Shown here: in pieces, positions 18,232-26,943 of the stretch
Layout: every line of letters starts with the position of its first letter
Position numbering within the stretch: position 1 is the first letter of the stretch
Assembly: GCF_000236805.1 (NCBI RefSeq)
Contig: NZ_AGFX01000041.1
Location: 310,001-374,000 of the forward strand
Source of the DNA: Paenibacillus peoriae KCTC 3763
GTDB lineage: Bacteria; Bacillota; Bacilli; Paenibacillales; Paenibacillaceae
Reading direction: 5' to 3'
DNA: 64,000 nt
Translations under genes and position numbers: made by a program
Notes under the pieces: generated by a model
Database searches by the model: none
The model's input: only the letters and a program-made list of their open reading frames with translations
Told to the model about the DNA's origin: nothing

Positions 18232-19182
18232 TTATCTCTCCAGCAATTGACCAGCCTTCATAATCAGACGATCATCCAGATATACATCCGGTTTTTGAAC
18301 GACCCCGTCAATATGTACACCCGCAGCGACCGTTCCTCCAAAGGTATTATTGCTGCCAAAAGCGACATGGATCGTGCCGTATACTTTCTCGTCCTCCAGC
18401 ACAACGCCTGTAATGCGGGCTTTATCATTCGTTCCAATACCGAACTCGGCCAGCATTCTGCCATCACCTTCACCCAGCATATCCAGCAGGGGCTGTCCGG
18501 CTTCTCCTTCTGCGGCGGTCAATCTGCCATTTTGTACTGTCAGCAGGAGCGGCTCCTTTAATGCACCGATTCCCGCCACAGAACCATCCACCACGATCTG
18601 GCCTTGTGCTGTTCCTTCCAGTGGAGCAATATACGCTTCGCCGGAAGGCAGATTGCCGGATTCGCCTGGGTTCAAATACATGCCTGTGCTGGGAACGCCG
18701 TCACGACCCTCAATGGTAAAATTCAGGCTGTACCCATCCTTTTCAATCCGTACCTGCTTGGCAGCCGTCAGCAATGCGGTCACCTCTTCGGTCAGCGCCT
18801 TGACCTTGGGATAATCAGCAGCAATTGCCCCGTTCATGAACATGTCATCTGTCATACCAGGCATGGTCGCCAGACGAGCTCCAGCGGCTGCGGCCTGCTT
18901 GCGGGCATTTGTATGTGTCAGCGAATATCGGGTGACACATACAACAACGCTAGAGCGGAGCATCGCTTCGGCAACAGGGGCCGGAGGCTCCTCGCCTGAT
19001 TTGGAGCGTACCTTCATCGTCATCATAGCCGCTTCTGCTCCCAGTGCTTTACCAGCTTCATATATGGACTCGCCCAATTCCTTTTTATCATCGTCGGTTA
19101 CAACGAGAAGTGTCTCCCCGGCGGTGAGTCCCAAACATTTTTGCAATACATTTTTACTGATTTCAACACGTTGTTGACTCAT
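18232..19182 (-). CDS. M29-type aminopeptidase-like protein
   Basis: The 316 residues resemble the thermophilic metallo-aminopeptidase (M29) family, though shorter than the usual 370-410. The N-terminal half has an alpha/beta fold (KCLGLTAGETLLVVTDDDKK); the C-terminal half has conserved metal-site surroundings (SGEAYIAPLEGTAQGQIVVD split at about 180-200, and HVAFGSNNTFGG at about 274-285). M29 enzymes release N-terminal amino acids. The gene is in the middle of the operon. The 257 bases before it hold a large nested palindrome, so its expression may differ from that of the upstream genes. Confidence 0.78.
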   Translation of the reverse strand: MSQQRVEISKNVLQKCLGLTAGETLLVVTDDDKKELGESIYEAGKALGAEAAMMTMKVRSKSGEEPPAPVAEAMLRSSVVVCVTRYSLTHTNARKQAAAAGARLATMPGMTDDMFMNGAIAADYPKVKALTEEVTALLTAAKQVRIEKDGYSLNFTIEGRDGVPSTGMYLNPGESGNLPSGEAYIAPLEGTAQGQIVVDGSVAGIGALKEPLLLTVQNGRLTAAEGEAGQPLLDMLGEGDGRMLAEFGIGTNDKARITGVVLEDEKVYGTIHVAFGSNNTFGGTVAAGVHIDGVVQKPDVYLDDRLIMKAGQLLER

Positions 19183-19228
19183 ACTTCTTCCCCCTATTTT
19201 TAGGCTATATAAGCTGATCTCGAAATAT

Positions 19229-19418
19229 TTACATGGGAAACGGAGCAGGCGGAATGGTGCTGGACAAGCGAAAGCGGTCGCCTGAAAGCTTTCCGTAGGA
19301 AAGCTCGCATCGTAAGCCTAAGCTGCTCCCGGATTTCTCCCGTAAAGCATTTATTCAGAAAATCCGGGAGCAACAGCGATGGGAAGCACCATCCGCATGT
19401 GTAGTGACTACCATGTAA
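19229..19418. repeat. Large nested inverted repeat between the aroM-like and M29 genes
   Basis: Four arm pairs sit in or next to one another. The outer pair is TTACATGG (19229-19236) with CCATGTAA (19411-19418). The middle pair is GCGGAATGGTGCT (19249-19261) with AGCACCATCCGC (19385-19396). The inner pair is GCTGCTCCCGGATTT (19322-19336) with AAATCCGGGAGC (19360-19371). A side hairpin, AGCTTTCC/GGAAAGCT, lies at 19288-19305. The element lies inside an operon in an otherwise gene-free 257-base gap. A MITE-like repeat or a structured RNA that controls the two genes behind it are the main options. Confidence 0.7.
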
Positions 19419-19439
19419 GTTTTCAGTCAGCTTATACGC

Positions 19440-20135
19440 TCACACCATTTCCGATACGAGCTTGCCGATCAAGGCATTGGACAATACGACCGGAACCCCT
19501 GCATAACGCGCCGCCAGCTCTCTATGTGTCTCCGTATAACCCATACAATCGAGTACAATAAGATCGGCTTGATCTTTGAACTGTCCGGCAGCCTGGCGAA
19601 ATTCCTCCGCACTGCCACTGTAAGGCGAGGCCGCTGCAAACTGGGGATTCAATCCGTAAGGACTGAATTTCAGTCTGAGGTTATCCTTCTGTTCTTCGAG
19701 CGGTCCGATCAGTCCAAGTCTTCTACCGCTGGACATGGCTTTAAGTACAGGCGGAAGCACGTGATCCGGCTCGATTAAAAAAGCCGTTCGAGTGTGCAAT
19801 CCGGGAAATACGCCAGTACAAAGCAGCAAAATCGTACGTATTCCCTGCTCCTCCATACGTGTAATTTTGTCCTGAAGCAGCGGCTGAATTTTTTCACGTG
19901 AAATAACCACCGACTCCCCGGTTGTCAGACGCGAGGTCAATACATACTCTCCCGGCGATGGCGATAGATGCTGTTGTATATAGTCGGATGAAAGCCCGTC
20001 CAGCGCGCCTGCCTGCACCAGTTCTGCCCGTCCTTCCAAGGCCCTTTCTACAATAGGGGCCACATCCGACCGGGGGGCTTGCCCAATCGTAATCATCCCT
20101 AACTTATGCATCCTGAATCCCTGCCTTTGCTTCAT
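19440..20135 (-). CDS. AroM-family protein
   Basis: A 231-residue protein of the AroM family (Pfam AroM), named from an E. coli gene next to aroL whose function is not known. The fold appears related to the Asp/Glu racemase superfamily. Characteristic parts are KLGMITIGQAPRSDVAP near the N-terminus, ILLLCTGVFPGL (about 107-118) and LIVLDCMGYTETHR (about 195-208), with Cys in the two places where racemases have theirs. Start uncertain: ATG 20135 has AGGAG 11 bases before; ATG 20111 has AGGG 7 bases before and agrees better with the family start. It is the fourth gene of the operon. Confidence 0.85.
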   Translation of the reverse strand: MKQRQGFRMHKLGMITIGQAPRSDVAPIVERALEGRAELVQAGALDGLSSDYIQQHLSPSPGEYVLTSRLTTGESVVISREKIQPLLQDKITRMEEQGIRTILLLCTGVFPGLHTRTAFLIEPDHVLPPVLKAMSSGRRLGLIGPLEEQKDNLRLKFSPYGLNPQFAAASPYSGSAEEFRQAAGQFKDQADLIVLDCMGYTETHRELAARYAGVPVVLSNALIGKLVSEMV

Positions 20136-20202
20136 TTTATTTTACGCTCCTGACGTCAAAGGGCAAGCCTGCGGCCTGCCCTGCTATGCATTAGCCCTGG
20201 CT

Positions 20203-21138
20203 TTAAACACTGCCTGCGGTCTGCAATATTTTCATAGAGCCATACAATTTAGTGATTCTGGCAAATTCCTGCGGATCATAAAATGTACACGTTCCGTTCG
20301 TAAATTCCTTGGCGGTTTCAATCGAAAATCTCACGGCAGTGGCAATGTCAATCTCATGACTTGCCCCTGTACCGCATCCCGGTACAGCCGCCTGTGCTGT
20401 AATCGCAACACCGACTACAGGTGCATCTGTCGCTACAGCAGGCTGTAAAATCGAATTAATATGATACAAGTCGTTACCATACGGCGTGATATCCTGCATC
20501 GTAACCGGAAAAGTAACAGGCAATTGTGCCGTAGTCTGTTCCATCAGGCGCAATAAATCCTCACTGACCCGCAAAATATAGCCTTCCTTCACCGTAGGTG
20601 AAATTGCGATTCCTTTATGATTAATAACACGATTGCCTTTGGTGGTATCGATGGACAAAATAGCTTCCATCCCGGGATCAATCTCATGGCGATTCATGTC
20701 CACAATATCCACAGGTGAATCCATGAAATCAACCGGTTCATGCGAACGCGTAGGTGCATCCGGGCAAATATGCGTGGTGACAATCACATCCCCCTTCAGC
20801 CTATCGCCTTTAATCTGCATGTCTGCCAGCTTTAGCGCAGCCGCCACCGCCGCAATCGCTCCATCAGCATCAGATACGAGGCCAATTCGGGATGGACGTG
20901 CGCCGATCCCGCCCAGGCGACCAACAATACCAAATGTTGGTGCTGTACCTCCTGAGCTTTTACCTTCTGTACCGGGAATAAGCACATGGATAAAATCCGT
21001 GCTTCCCTTCGCTCCGGTCACCTGTTTTATGGTTACGGCAATACCTTCGTATCCAGCAAAAAGCTGCTTCACTCGCTCTCCATTCACATAGGCGCTGTCC
21101 AGCGCTTCGAATACCGTTAATGTTTGTTGAAGTGCCAT
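20203..21138 (-). CDS. DUF1177 domain protein
   Basis: A 311-residue protein matching DUF1177 along its whole length. It is rich in His and Asp in a pattern reminiscent of M20/M42-type metallopeptidases: THICPDAPTRSHEP (about 127-140), DIVDMNRHEIDPG (about 148-160) and SIDTTKGN (about 167-174), then INHKGIAISPTVKEGYI. This suggests a metal-dependent hydrolase, but that is inference. AAAGGAGG stands before the ATG. It follows the DUF917 gene by 22 bases and is presumably translated with it. It has no transmembrane or signal segment. Confidence 0.85.
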   Translation of the reverse strand: MALQQTLTVFEALDSAYVNGERVKQLFAGYEGIAVTIKQVTGAKGSTDFIHVLIPGTEGKSSGGTAPTFGIVGRLGGIGARPSRIGLVSDADGAIAAVAAALKLADMQIKGDRLKGDVIVTTHICPDAPTRSHEPVDFMDSPVDIVDMNRHEIDPGMEAILSIDTTKGNRVINHKGIAISPTVKEGYILRVSEDLLRLMEQTTAQLPVTFPVTMQDITPYGNDLYHINSILQPAVATDAPVVGVAITAQAAVPGCGTGASHEIDIATAVRFSIETAKEFTNGTCTFYDPQEFARITKLYGSMKILQTAGSV

Positions 21139-21160
21139 CGTTGCGTTCCTCCTTTATATT

Positions 21161-22228
21161 TTATAAGTAGGGCAGAATCGGCTTATGAATTATTGGCTCA
21201 ATCGATTGCAGCAACTTGCTGTTAAACATAGTTGTACTCAGCAGGAGTCGTTCCTTCGGGACTGCAATGACAGCCAGCCGTTGTCCTTTGGCTACGGCAG
21301 CTGTGATTACAGGTCTGCCTGTATCCATATCCAAGGTCATGATCAGGTCCGGGAATGTAGCTAATCGTTCCCCGTCAAGCTCCAGCGACATGTACTCGTT
21401 CCAGAAGGTTATTTCGTAGACCCGGGCGCTATCCGTTATATGAACCACCCCGGCGTCAAAGCCTCCTGATGTTTCAAGCCGACACTCCGTTACTTCACCT
21501 GTAGCGATAACCTTGCCGCCCAACTCGGCAGTCACGGCAGCAATCGCAGCCTCCCCCCGATGTGCCAGCATCGCTTCACCGACGGCGATTGCCCGGGAAA
21601 TGGCTCCCGGGGCGCCATTGGCTTTTGCATAAGCAGCAGTCACCGGATTCCTCGCAACCGCTACCAATCCTCCAGCTTCCACCGAGGCTTTACGAACCAG
21701 CGAAGCGGCATGATCCAGGGAACCTGCAATGCCCAATTCTATATAGTGCTCCTCGCGTCCGCCTACGGCAGCCTGATGGCTGACGTAATTCGGCAGCTCG
21801 GTTAAATTCATCGAGCCCATCGTTCCTGTGGGATACGCCCGCCCGTTACATGCAAAATCCACAACCGGAATACCGGTCAAGGCTGACTGAAACCAGCCAT
21901 TAATCGTTGTCTCGCCGCCATTCTCATTCGTGTGCAGAGCCCGGACGCCCTTTCCAGTCATAGTAGACACCATATTCAGGGCTTTTACATAATGAACGGG
22001 CTTTACATATTTATCCGGCGCAGCCGGAGCACCAACAACAGCCACAGTAACGAAGAGATCGTCGTCTGCAAAATGGTCAATTGGCACTAGCAGCGGCTGT
22101 CCTGCTTCAAGAGCCAGCTTGCCGATCCGCAGCCCTTCCTCGATCCAGCCTCCGCCACCACCGCCCAAGACAGCACCGCCATATACGGCGTATTCAACAA
22201 TCCTTTCATCCAGCTTTAAAGCGTCCAT
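21161..22228 (-). CDS. DUF917 domain protein
   Basis: A 355-residue cytosolic protein of the DUF917 family. From memory, recent Pfam versions link this domain to S-methyl thiohydantoin desulfurase; this was not checked. Family features seen are the Gly-rich YAVYGGAVLGGGGGGW segment (about 13-28), RALHTNENGGETTINGW (about 99-115, split by short linkers) and AYPTGTMGSMNL (about 131-142). The start ATG 22228 is preferred because GTGAG lies 9 bases before it; ATG 22237 is only two bases from the OPT stop. With the hydantoin-racemase-like gene, it hints at a ring-shaped amide as substrate. Confidence 0.85.
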   Translation of the reverse strand: MDALKLDERIVEYAVYGGAVLGGGGGGWIEEGLRIGKLALEAGQPLLVPIDHFADDDLFVTVAVVGAPAAPDKYVKPVHYVKALNMVSTMTGKGVRALHTNENGGETTINGWFQSALTGIPVVDFACNGRAYPTGTMGSMNLTELPNYVSHQAAVGGREEHYIELGIAGSLDHAASLVRKASVEAGGLVAVARNPVTAAYAKANGAPGAISRAIAVGEAMLAHRGEAAIAAVTAELGGKVIATGEVTECRLETSGGFDAGVVHITDSARVYEITFWNEYMSLELDGERLATFPDLIMTLDMDTGRPVITAAVAKGQRLAVIAVPKERLLLSTTMFNSKLLQSIEPIIHKPILPYL

Positions 22229-22238
22229 CTGCATCATC

Positions 22239-23846
22239 TCACTTTTTTAGTTTAAATACAGAGTTAAAGAAGTTGTAGAGCGCATCCCCTGCGATAAAAC
22301 CGGCAGCCAGAATCGTCATAGAAGCCACAGTCTCTTTTTTCCCAAAACGAGTTACGAGAAAGCGGATCGCTATGCCGGCCAGCACTGCCCAGCAGGCGTT
22401 GGCTGTCGCAATCAACAGCCCTGTTGCAAACATGACACCCAATTGGCGCTTAGACCCGCCAATGAGTTGGAGAATCGCCCCCGGAATCGCCCACAACAAA
22501 AGCTGACTGGCAACCCCCGGTGTAGCCCCGGCCTGAATCGTCGACACATATACCTTATCAATCGGCGGCACCAGATTTTGTGCAAAATAGCTCGGATAAG
22601 CCAAAGCTACTGTCACCAGTGCAACCGCAAAAGCGATCAGGGCCGTTATATACTGCTGCTTTCTGCCTTCCCGTTCCAGCTCTTTATCCTTGCCATTGCC
22701 ACGCAGGATGTAGCCTGTTTTCAAATCGTAGCCCATGTCAGCAAAAGCAGGGCCTGTAGCTGCGCTAAACCCGGCCAGCAGCGCCAGCGCCACGGGTGGA
22801 AACCCGATCATCATCCCGCCGAGCAATGTGATAAAAGCGACCGCAAAGGCAGGAAACCAACCGGAATGCATAGCCGCGATACCGACGATAATTTCATGCA
22901 CAAACGCGGCAAAGGCTGCAAATACGATAAAGCCGATCAACATACCTACTGACATGTGTGTAACCAGTCCGCCGATGATGGCGATCAGCAGTGAAATAAC
23001 CAGATAAGCGATAAAACCGAGCCCAAGCGTACGACGGGCCTCTGCAATCGGGCGGGTATATTCCACCTCCGAGGCTGTATCTGCAAGTATGACGGTGCCG
23101 TCCTTTTTCTGCTTGGAAAAGCCAAACACGAGTATAGCCGCCTGAATTAACGCCACAATACCTGCCCCGATCATCACGCCATGGGCGATGTAGAGCGCAT
23201 TAACGTCAATCTGAAATAGCGGCATGGAATACTGGCGAATCAATAGACCCACCCCAAACATGCCCAGCGCCCAAATATTGCCGATAAATGCGACTCCAAA
23301 GGCAGACATCGGGATACTCAAGTAGGAGCCGACTACCCCGATCAGTGCCCCAATGCCCAGCAAACCGGCACGTTTACCGCCTTTATCACCGGCTTTGATC
23401 GATTCCGCCGTTGCAACCCCCGGAGCCCAGGTACCTGAAGCTGGAAACAGCTTGGAGTCAAAAATTTTATAAAGTATCGTCGCATCTGCGAACATAGCTA
23501 ACGCCGCTCCCAGCAGCATCGGTACAACCAAATCAGGCGTTCCCATAAGATAGGGGATTCCAATAGGAATCAGCAGGCTGTTGGCTGCCCCAAAAGTAGC
23601 TGAGGAAATGGCGGTTTGCACCAGGTTTTGACGATGAACGGATTTATATCGTAAAAACCAGTTGACTGGAATACGTGCAATCAACATCGCAACTAACGCT
23701 CCGATGATGGCCGTATTCGGGGTTACGCCGAGACTGGTTACGATCTGCATCCCGATAATCGCTCCCAGAATACTTGTAGCTACAATCAGAATAAATGCAA
23801 AAGGCTCAAACGTTTTCGGGTGGCGCTTTTCTTGTTCGTGTTCCAT
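22239..23846 (-). CDS. OPT-family transporter
   Basis: A 535-residue, very hydrophobic protein of the oligopeptide transporter (OPT/YSL) family, with roughly 14 membrane segments. Family members import peptides, modified peptides or metal chelates with protons. Typical features are TAISSATFGAANSLLIPIG split near residues 58-76, FPASGTWAPGVATAESIKAGD split near 133-155, and HEIIVGIAAMHSGWFPAFA near 318-336. The start ATG 23846 is chosen because GGAGG lies 6 bases before it; a longer frame (from 23882) lacks this. It is the first gene of the operon and probably brings in the substrate for the enzymes that follow. Confidence 0.88.
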   Translation of the reverse strand: MEHEQEKRHPKTFEPFAFILIVATSILGAIIGMQIVTSLGVTPNTAIIGALVAMLIARIPVNWFLRYKSVHRQNLVQTAISSATFGAANSLLIPIGIPYLMGTPDLVVPMLLGAALAMFADATILYKIFDSKLFPASGTWAPGVATAESIKAGDKGGKRAGLLGIGALIGVVGSYLSIPMSAFGVAFIGNIWALGMFGVGLLIRQYSMPLFQIDVNALYIAHGVMIGAGIVALIQAAILVFGFSKQKKDGTVILADTASEVEYTRPIAEARRTLGLGFIAYLVISLLIAIIGGLVTHMSVGMLIGFIVFAAFAAFVHEIIVGIAAMHSGWFPAFAVAFITLLGGMMIGFPPVALALLAGFSAATGPAFADMGYDLKTGYILRGNGKDKELEREGRKQQYITALIAFAVALVTVALAYPSYFAQNLVPPIDKVYVSTIQAGATPGVASQLLLWAIPGAILQLIGGSKRQLGVMFATGLLIATANACWAVLAGIAIRFLVTRFGKKETVASMTILAAGFIAGDALYNFFNSVFKLKK

Positions 23847-23989
23847 ATGACCCTCCTGCGTTTTAGATATATTGTTTTTCATACCTCATAAATAGGTTTA
23901 ACTTATGTTACTGCAACTTTCCTTCCATAAACAATGTTCTTCCTGACCAAAACTATGACTTGTTTATTGTGCATCCAAGATAAAAAAGC

Positions 23990-24015
23990 AAATGTAGAGC
24001 GTTTTCATTACATTT
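23990..24015. promoter_or_regulatory. Inverted repeat between the OPT operon and a response-regulator gene
   Basis: AAATGTA (23990-23996) and TACATTT (24009-24015) are perfect 7-base arms with a 12-base spacer. The site lies about 145 bases upstream of the OPT start and also about 140 bases upstream of the divergent response regulator gene. It could be an operator for PucR or for the response regulator; neither is shown. Confidence 0.35.
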
Positions 24016-24153
24016 TATTCCTTTTTAATGTCATAAAACATGACACGATATAAAAATTCCTTTCTCTTCCTCCACTTGCTTTAAAGTGTGTTAGCTGTCC
24101 GTATATGCTAAAATACTTCCGTATCGGCTATTCGCCTACAGGAGGACATGAAC

Positions 24154-24855
24154 ATGAATCAATCCATTCTAATCGTGGAAGACGAAGATAAAATTGCCCG
24201 ACTTTTAGAGATCGAGCTTGAATTTGAAGGTTATCGGGTGGTTAAAGAAAAAAACGGAATTGACGGGCTGGAGACGTATTACAAAGGGAAATGGGATCTG
24301 GTATTGCTGGATATTATGATTCCTGGTCTCAGCGGTACCGAGCTGCTACAACGGATTCGTAAGAATGATGCGAACATTCCTGTCATTTTACTAACGGCTA
24401 AAAGTTCTATTGCGGATAAGGTGGAGGGGCTTGATTTGGGAGCCAACGACTACATTACCAAACCGTTTGTGATCGAAGAGCTCCTTGCACGTGTACGAGC
24501 CGCGCTCAGAACAGGCGCAACGAAGGACACAGCGCCGCGAATGGCAGACACATGGCTTAGTGCGGGGGATTTACGCCTCCATGAAGGTACCCGTGAGGTT
24601 CTTCGGCGGGAGCACAGCGTTGAGCTTACGCCGCGAGAATTTGACTTGCTCGTTCATTTACTGCGACATCAGCGGCAGGTGCTGAGCCGTGAGCAATTAT
24701 TGGAGAATGTATGGGGTATAGACTATGTTGGCGATACCAACGTGGTAGATGTGTATATTCGGTATGTGCGCAATAAAATCGACCCCACTCGCCAGCTCCC
24801 CGAGCTAATCCATACTGTACGGGGTATTGGTTATGTGCTGAAGGAATCATTATGA
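24154..24855 (+). CDS. OmpR/PhoB-type response regulator
   Basis: A 233-residue regulator. The receiver has the acidic group EDEDK near residues 9-13, the phospho-acceptor Asp in LVLLDIMIPG (near 54), T in ILLTAKSS and K in TKPFV. The winged helix occupies about 135-230 (LTPREFDLLVHLL, NVVDVYIRYVRNKI). Start ATG 24154 has GGAGG 8 bases before; the ATG at 24148 would be too near. The stop overlaps the kinase start by four bases. It is the first gene of a four-gene unit with two PepSY proteins. Confidence 0.92.
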   Translation: MNQSILIVEDEDKIARLLEIELEFEGYRVVKEKNGIDGLETYYKGKWDLVLLDIMIPGLSGTELLQRIRKNDANIPVILLTAKSSIADKVEGLDLGANDYITKPFVIEELLARVRAALRTGATKDTAPRMADTWLSAGDLRLHEGTREVLRREHSVELTPREFDLLVHLLRHQRQVLSREQLLENVWGIDYVGDTNVVDVYIRYVRNKIDPTRQLPELIHTVRGIGYVLKESL

Positions 24856-26213
24856 AGCTGCAAAACAAAATCCATATCTACACCTCGTTGCTACTTGCAG
24901 TCTTACTTGTGGCCGTTCATTTTTCGGTTTATTTTCTGTTCAGCCAGCTATCTATCAACAGTCGCAAGGATCAGGTAGAAGCCACAGCGGAGAATATCAT
25001 TCGCGGTATTCAGCGTGCTCCGGTATCGGTAGCAGCAGAAGATCTTCTTCGAGCCTATGTACCGCTGGATGGCATGCTTCGACTAATGAATCCGAAGGGT
25101 GATTTTCTCCCCCCGATCACCTCTTCCTCGGAGCAATCTCTCAGCTTGATGAAGAGTGCTTATGATGAGACACGACAAGTTCGTATGATTACCCATGAAA
25201 ACAACCGCTACATTCTTGTTTCCGTCCCCATGATTTGGACCAATGGCGAAGTTGTCAATCTTCAGGTGACCGAAAGTCTGCAACCGACGATGCAGACACT
25301 ACAGGTACTCAGAATTGTACTTGTAGCTGTCACCGGGATTGCACTCATTCCTGTCATGATATCGGGAAGACTGCTCGGGCGACTGATTACACGTCCCATT
25401 ACCTCTATGATTCGCACGATGAAAGAGATTCAACGCAGTGGAAAATTCAAACGGCTTTCGCTCGACGCCACATCGCGCGACGAACTGGTCGAGATGGGAG
25501 AAACGTTTAATGACATGATTGAATTGCTGGAGCGTAACTTTGTCCGGCAAGAACAATTTGTTTCTAATGCATCCCATGAATTGAAAACACCTCTTACCAT
25601 TATTGAAAGTTATGCCAGTCTGCTAAAACGGCGGGGTCTACAGCATCCCAACATCTTCGCCGAGTCTGTTGAAGCTATCCATTCCGAGGCAATACGAATG
25701 AAGGATATGGTAGAGCAGCTTCTTCATTTGGCCAAAAACGAGGAACAATGGAATGTCGTATTGGAGCCTGTACGTCTGACCAAAGTGGCGGCCGAATTGA
25801 AAGCTACAATTGAAAATGCCTTTGCCCGGCAAATCCACCTGGACATACAGGCAGACTGCATCGGCTATACCGATGAAAATAAACTGAAGCAACTGCTATT
25901 TATCTTTTTGGATAATGCACGCAAATACAGTGACGAGCCAGTACGTCTAACCATCGATGCCGTAGGCGATACGCCCCAGCCCTGTATTAGAATCACGGAT
26001 CGGGGAATTGGAATTCCAGAGGATAAGCTATCTAAAGTATTTGACCGCTTCTATCGCGTAGATGAAGCCAGAAGCCGTGAGGAAGGTGGTGCCGGTCTAG
26101 GCCTGGCACTGGCTACAGGAATTGCTCAAGCTATTCATGCACAAATTGGACTGGAAAGCCTACAGGGAAGTGGCACAACAGCAACGATCATCCTCCCTTC
26201 CGTTCCAAAATAA
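24852..26213 (+). CDS. Sensor histidine kinase
   Basis: A 453-residue kinase with two transmembrane segments (about 9-31 and 152-173), a short extracytoplasmic sensor between them, and a HAMP linker (about 174-228). The HisKA box is VSNASHELKTPLTIIESYASL, with the phospho-acceptor His near 243. HATPase_c boxes are IFLDNARKYS (N box), ITDRGIGIP (G1) and GAGLGLALA (G2). The extracellular part is small, so the kinase may sense through the membrane or through the PepSY proteins encoded just downstream. It resembles ArlS/CssS-type kinases. Confidence 0.92.
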   Translation: MKLQNKIHIYTSLLLAVLLVAVHFSVYFLFSQLSINSRKDQVEATAENIIRGIQRAPVSVAAEDLLRAYVPLDGMLRLMNPKGDFLPPITSSSEQSLSLMKSAYDETRQVRMITHENNRYILVSVPMIWTNGEVVNLQVTESLQPTMQTLQVLRIVLVAVTGIALIPVMISGRLLGRLITRPITSMIRTMKEIQRSGKFKRLSLDATSRDELVEMGETFNDMIELLERNFVRQEQFVSNASHELKTPLTIIESYASLLKRRGLQHPNIFAESVEAIHSEAIRMKDMVEQLLHLAKNEEQWNVVLEPVRLTKVAAELKATIENAFARQIHLDIQADCIGYTDENKLKQLLFIFLDNARKYSDEPVRLTIDAVGDTPQPCIRITDRGIGIPEDKLSKVFDRFYRVDEARSREEGGAGLGLALATGIAQAIHAQIGLESLQGSGTTATIILPSVPK

Positions 26214-26235
26214 TAAGCTGAAGGAGAGAATAACG

Positions 26236-26829
26236 ATGAGAGCCATTTATGTGTGGATCATTGGGGGTACGATGGCGGCTATATTGATCACCATTTGCCT
26301 TTTACAGTGGCCTTGGGCACGGTCGCTGGCAGCTTCGCCATTGGAAGAAAAAACGGTCATCCAATCCGTATTGCATCAGTATCCCGGCGAGGTGCTGGAA
26401 TCCAGACGCCTGGATCATTACTATCTGATCAAGTTGGAGCGAGACAAAGGAAAATACGATATAAAGGTCAACGTCTATGACGGTATCATCGAATCCATTA
26501 AGCGGACGCAAGCTTATACAGATACCCAACAGGAACCCCAGAATCACAATCCTGTTTCCCCGCCAAGTAAGGACATATCGGGTCCAGTCAGCAAGCCTGA
26601 CCCGGTGTCTCTCGTGATCACAGAGAAAGAAGCAGCCCAGCTTGCTGCCAAGGCAGTTAACGGAACATCCGATGATATCGAGCTTCACCGTAATGAGAAA
26701 GGTCTCTATTATCTCGTTGAGGTTGAGATAAAGGATGGGCGTGAAGCTGTCGTACAGGTCAATGCAATATCAGGCTCTATCGACTCTGTCACTTGGGAAA
26801 AAGAAAAACAGGACCACAACGATGAATAA
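26236..26829 (+). CDS. PepSY-domain membrane protein
   Basis: A 197-residue protein with an N-terminal membrane anchor (about 6-28) and two PepSY modules: one degenerate (about 38-87, VIQSVLHQYPGEVLESRRLD) and one clear (about 125-185, ITEKEAAQLAAKAVNG, then VQVNAISGSID). The two are joined by a Pro/Gln-rich linker. PepSY modules are outside the cell and are thought to restrain proteases or to assist sensors. Start ATG 26236 has AAGGAGAG before it; a longer frame runs into the kinase gene and is not supported. It follows the kinase gene by 22 bases. Confidence 0.85.
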   Translation: MRAIYVWIIGGTMAAILITICLLQWPWARSLAASPLEEKTVIQSVLHQYPGEVLESRRLDHYYLIKLERDKGKYDIKVNVYDGIIESIKRTQAYTDTQQEPQNHNPVSPPSKDISGPVSKPDPVSLVITEKEAAQLAAKAVNGTSDDIELHRNEKGLYYLVEVEIKDGREAVVQVNAISGSIDSVTWEKEKQDHNDE

Positions 26830-26943
26830 GCTGATTAGCATCACTCCCATATTTTCTCATTGTTTTCTCATGATTTTATTATGTTCCTCTCATGTTCAAG
26901 AGATAAGCTGAATTCAAGTTTACAGTACAGGGAGGAATTACAA

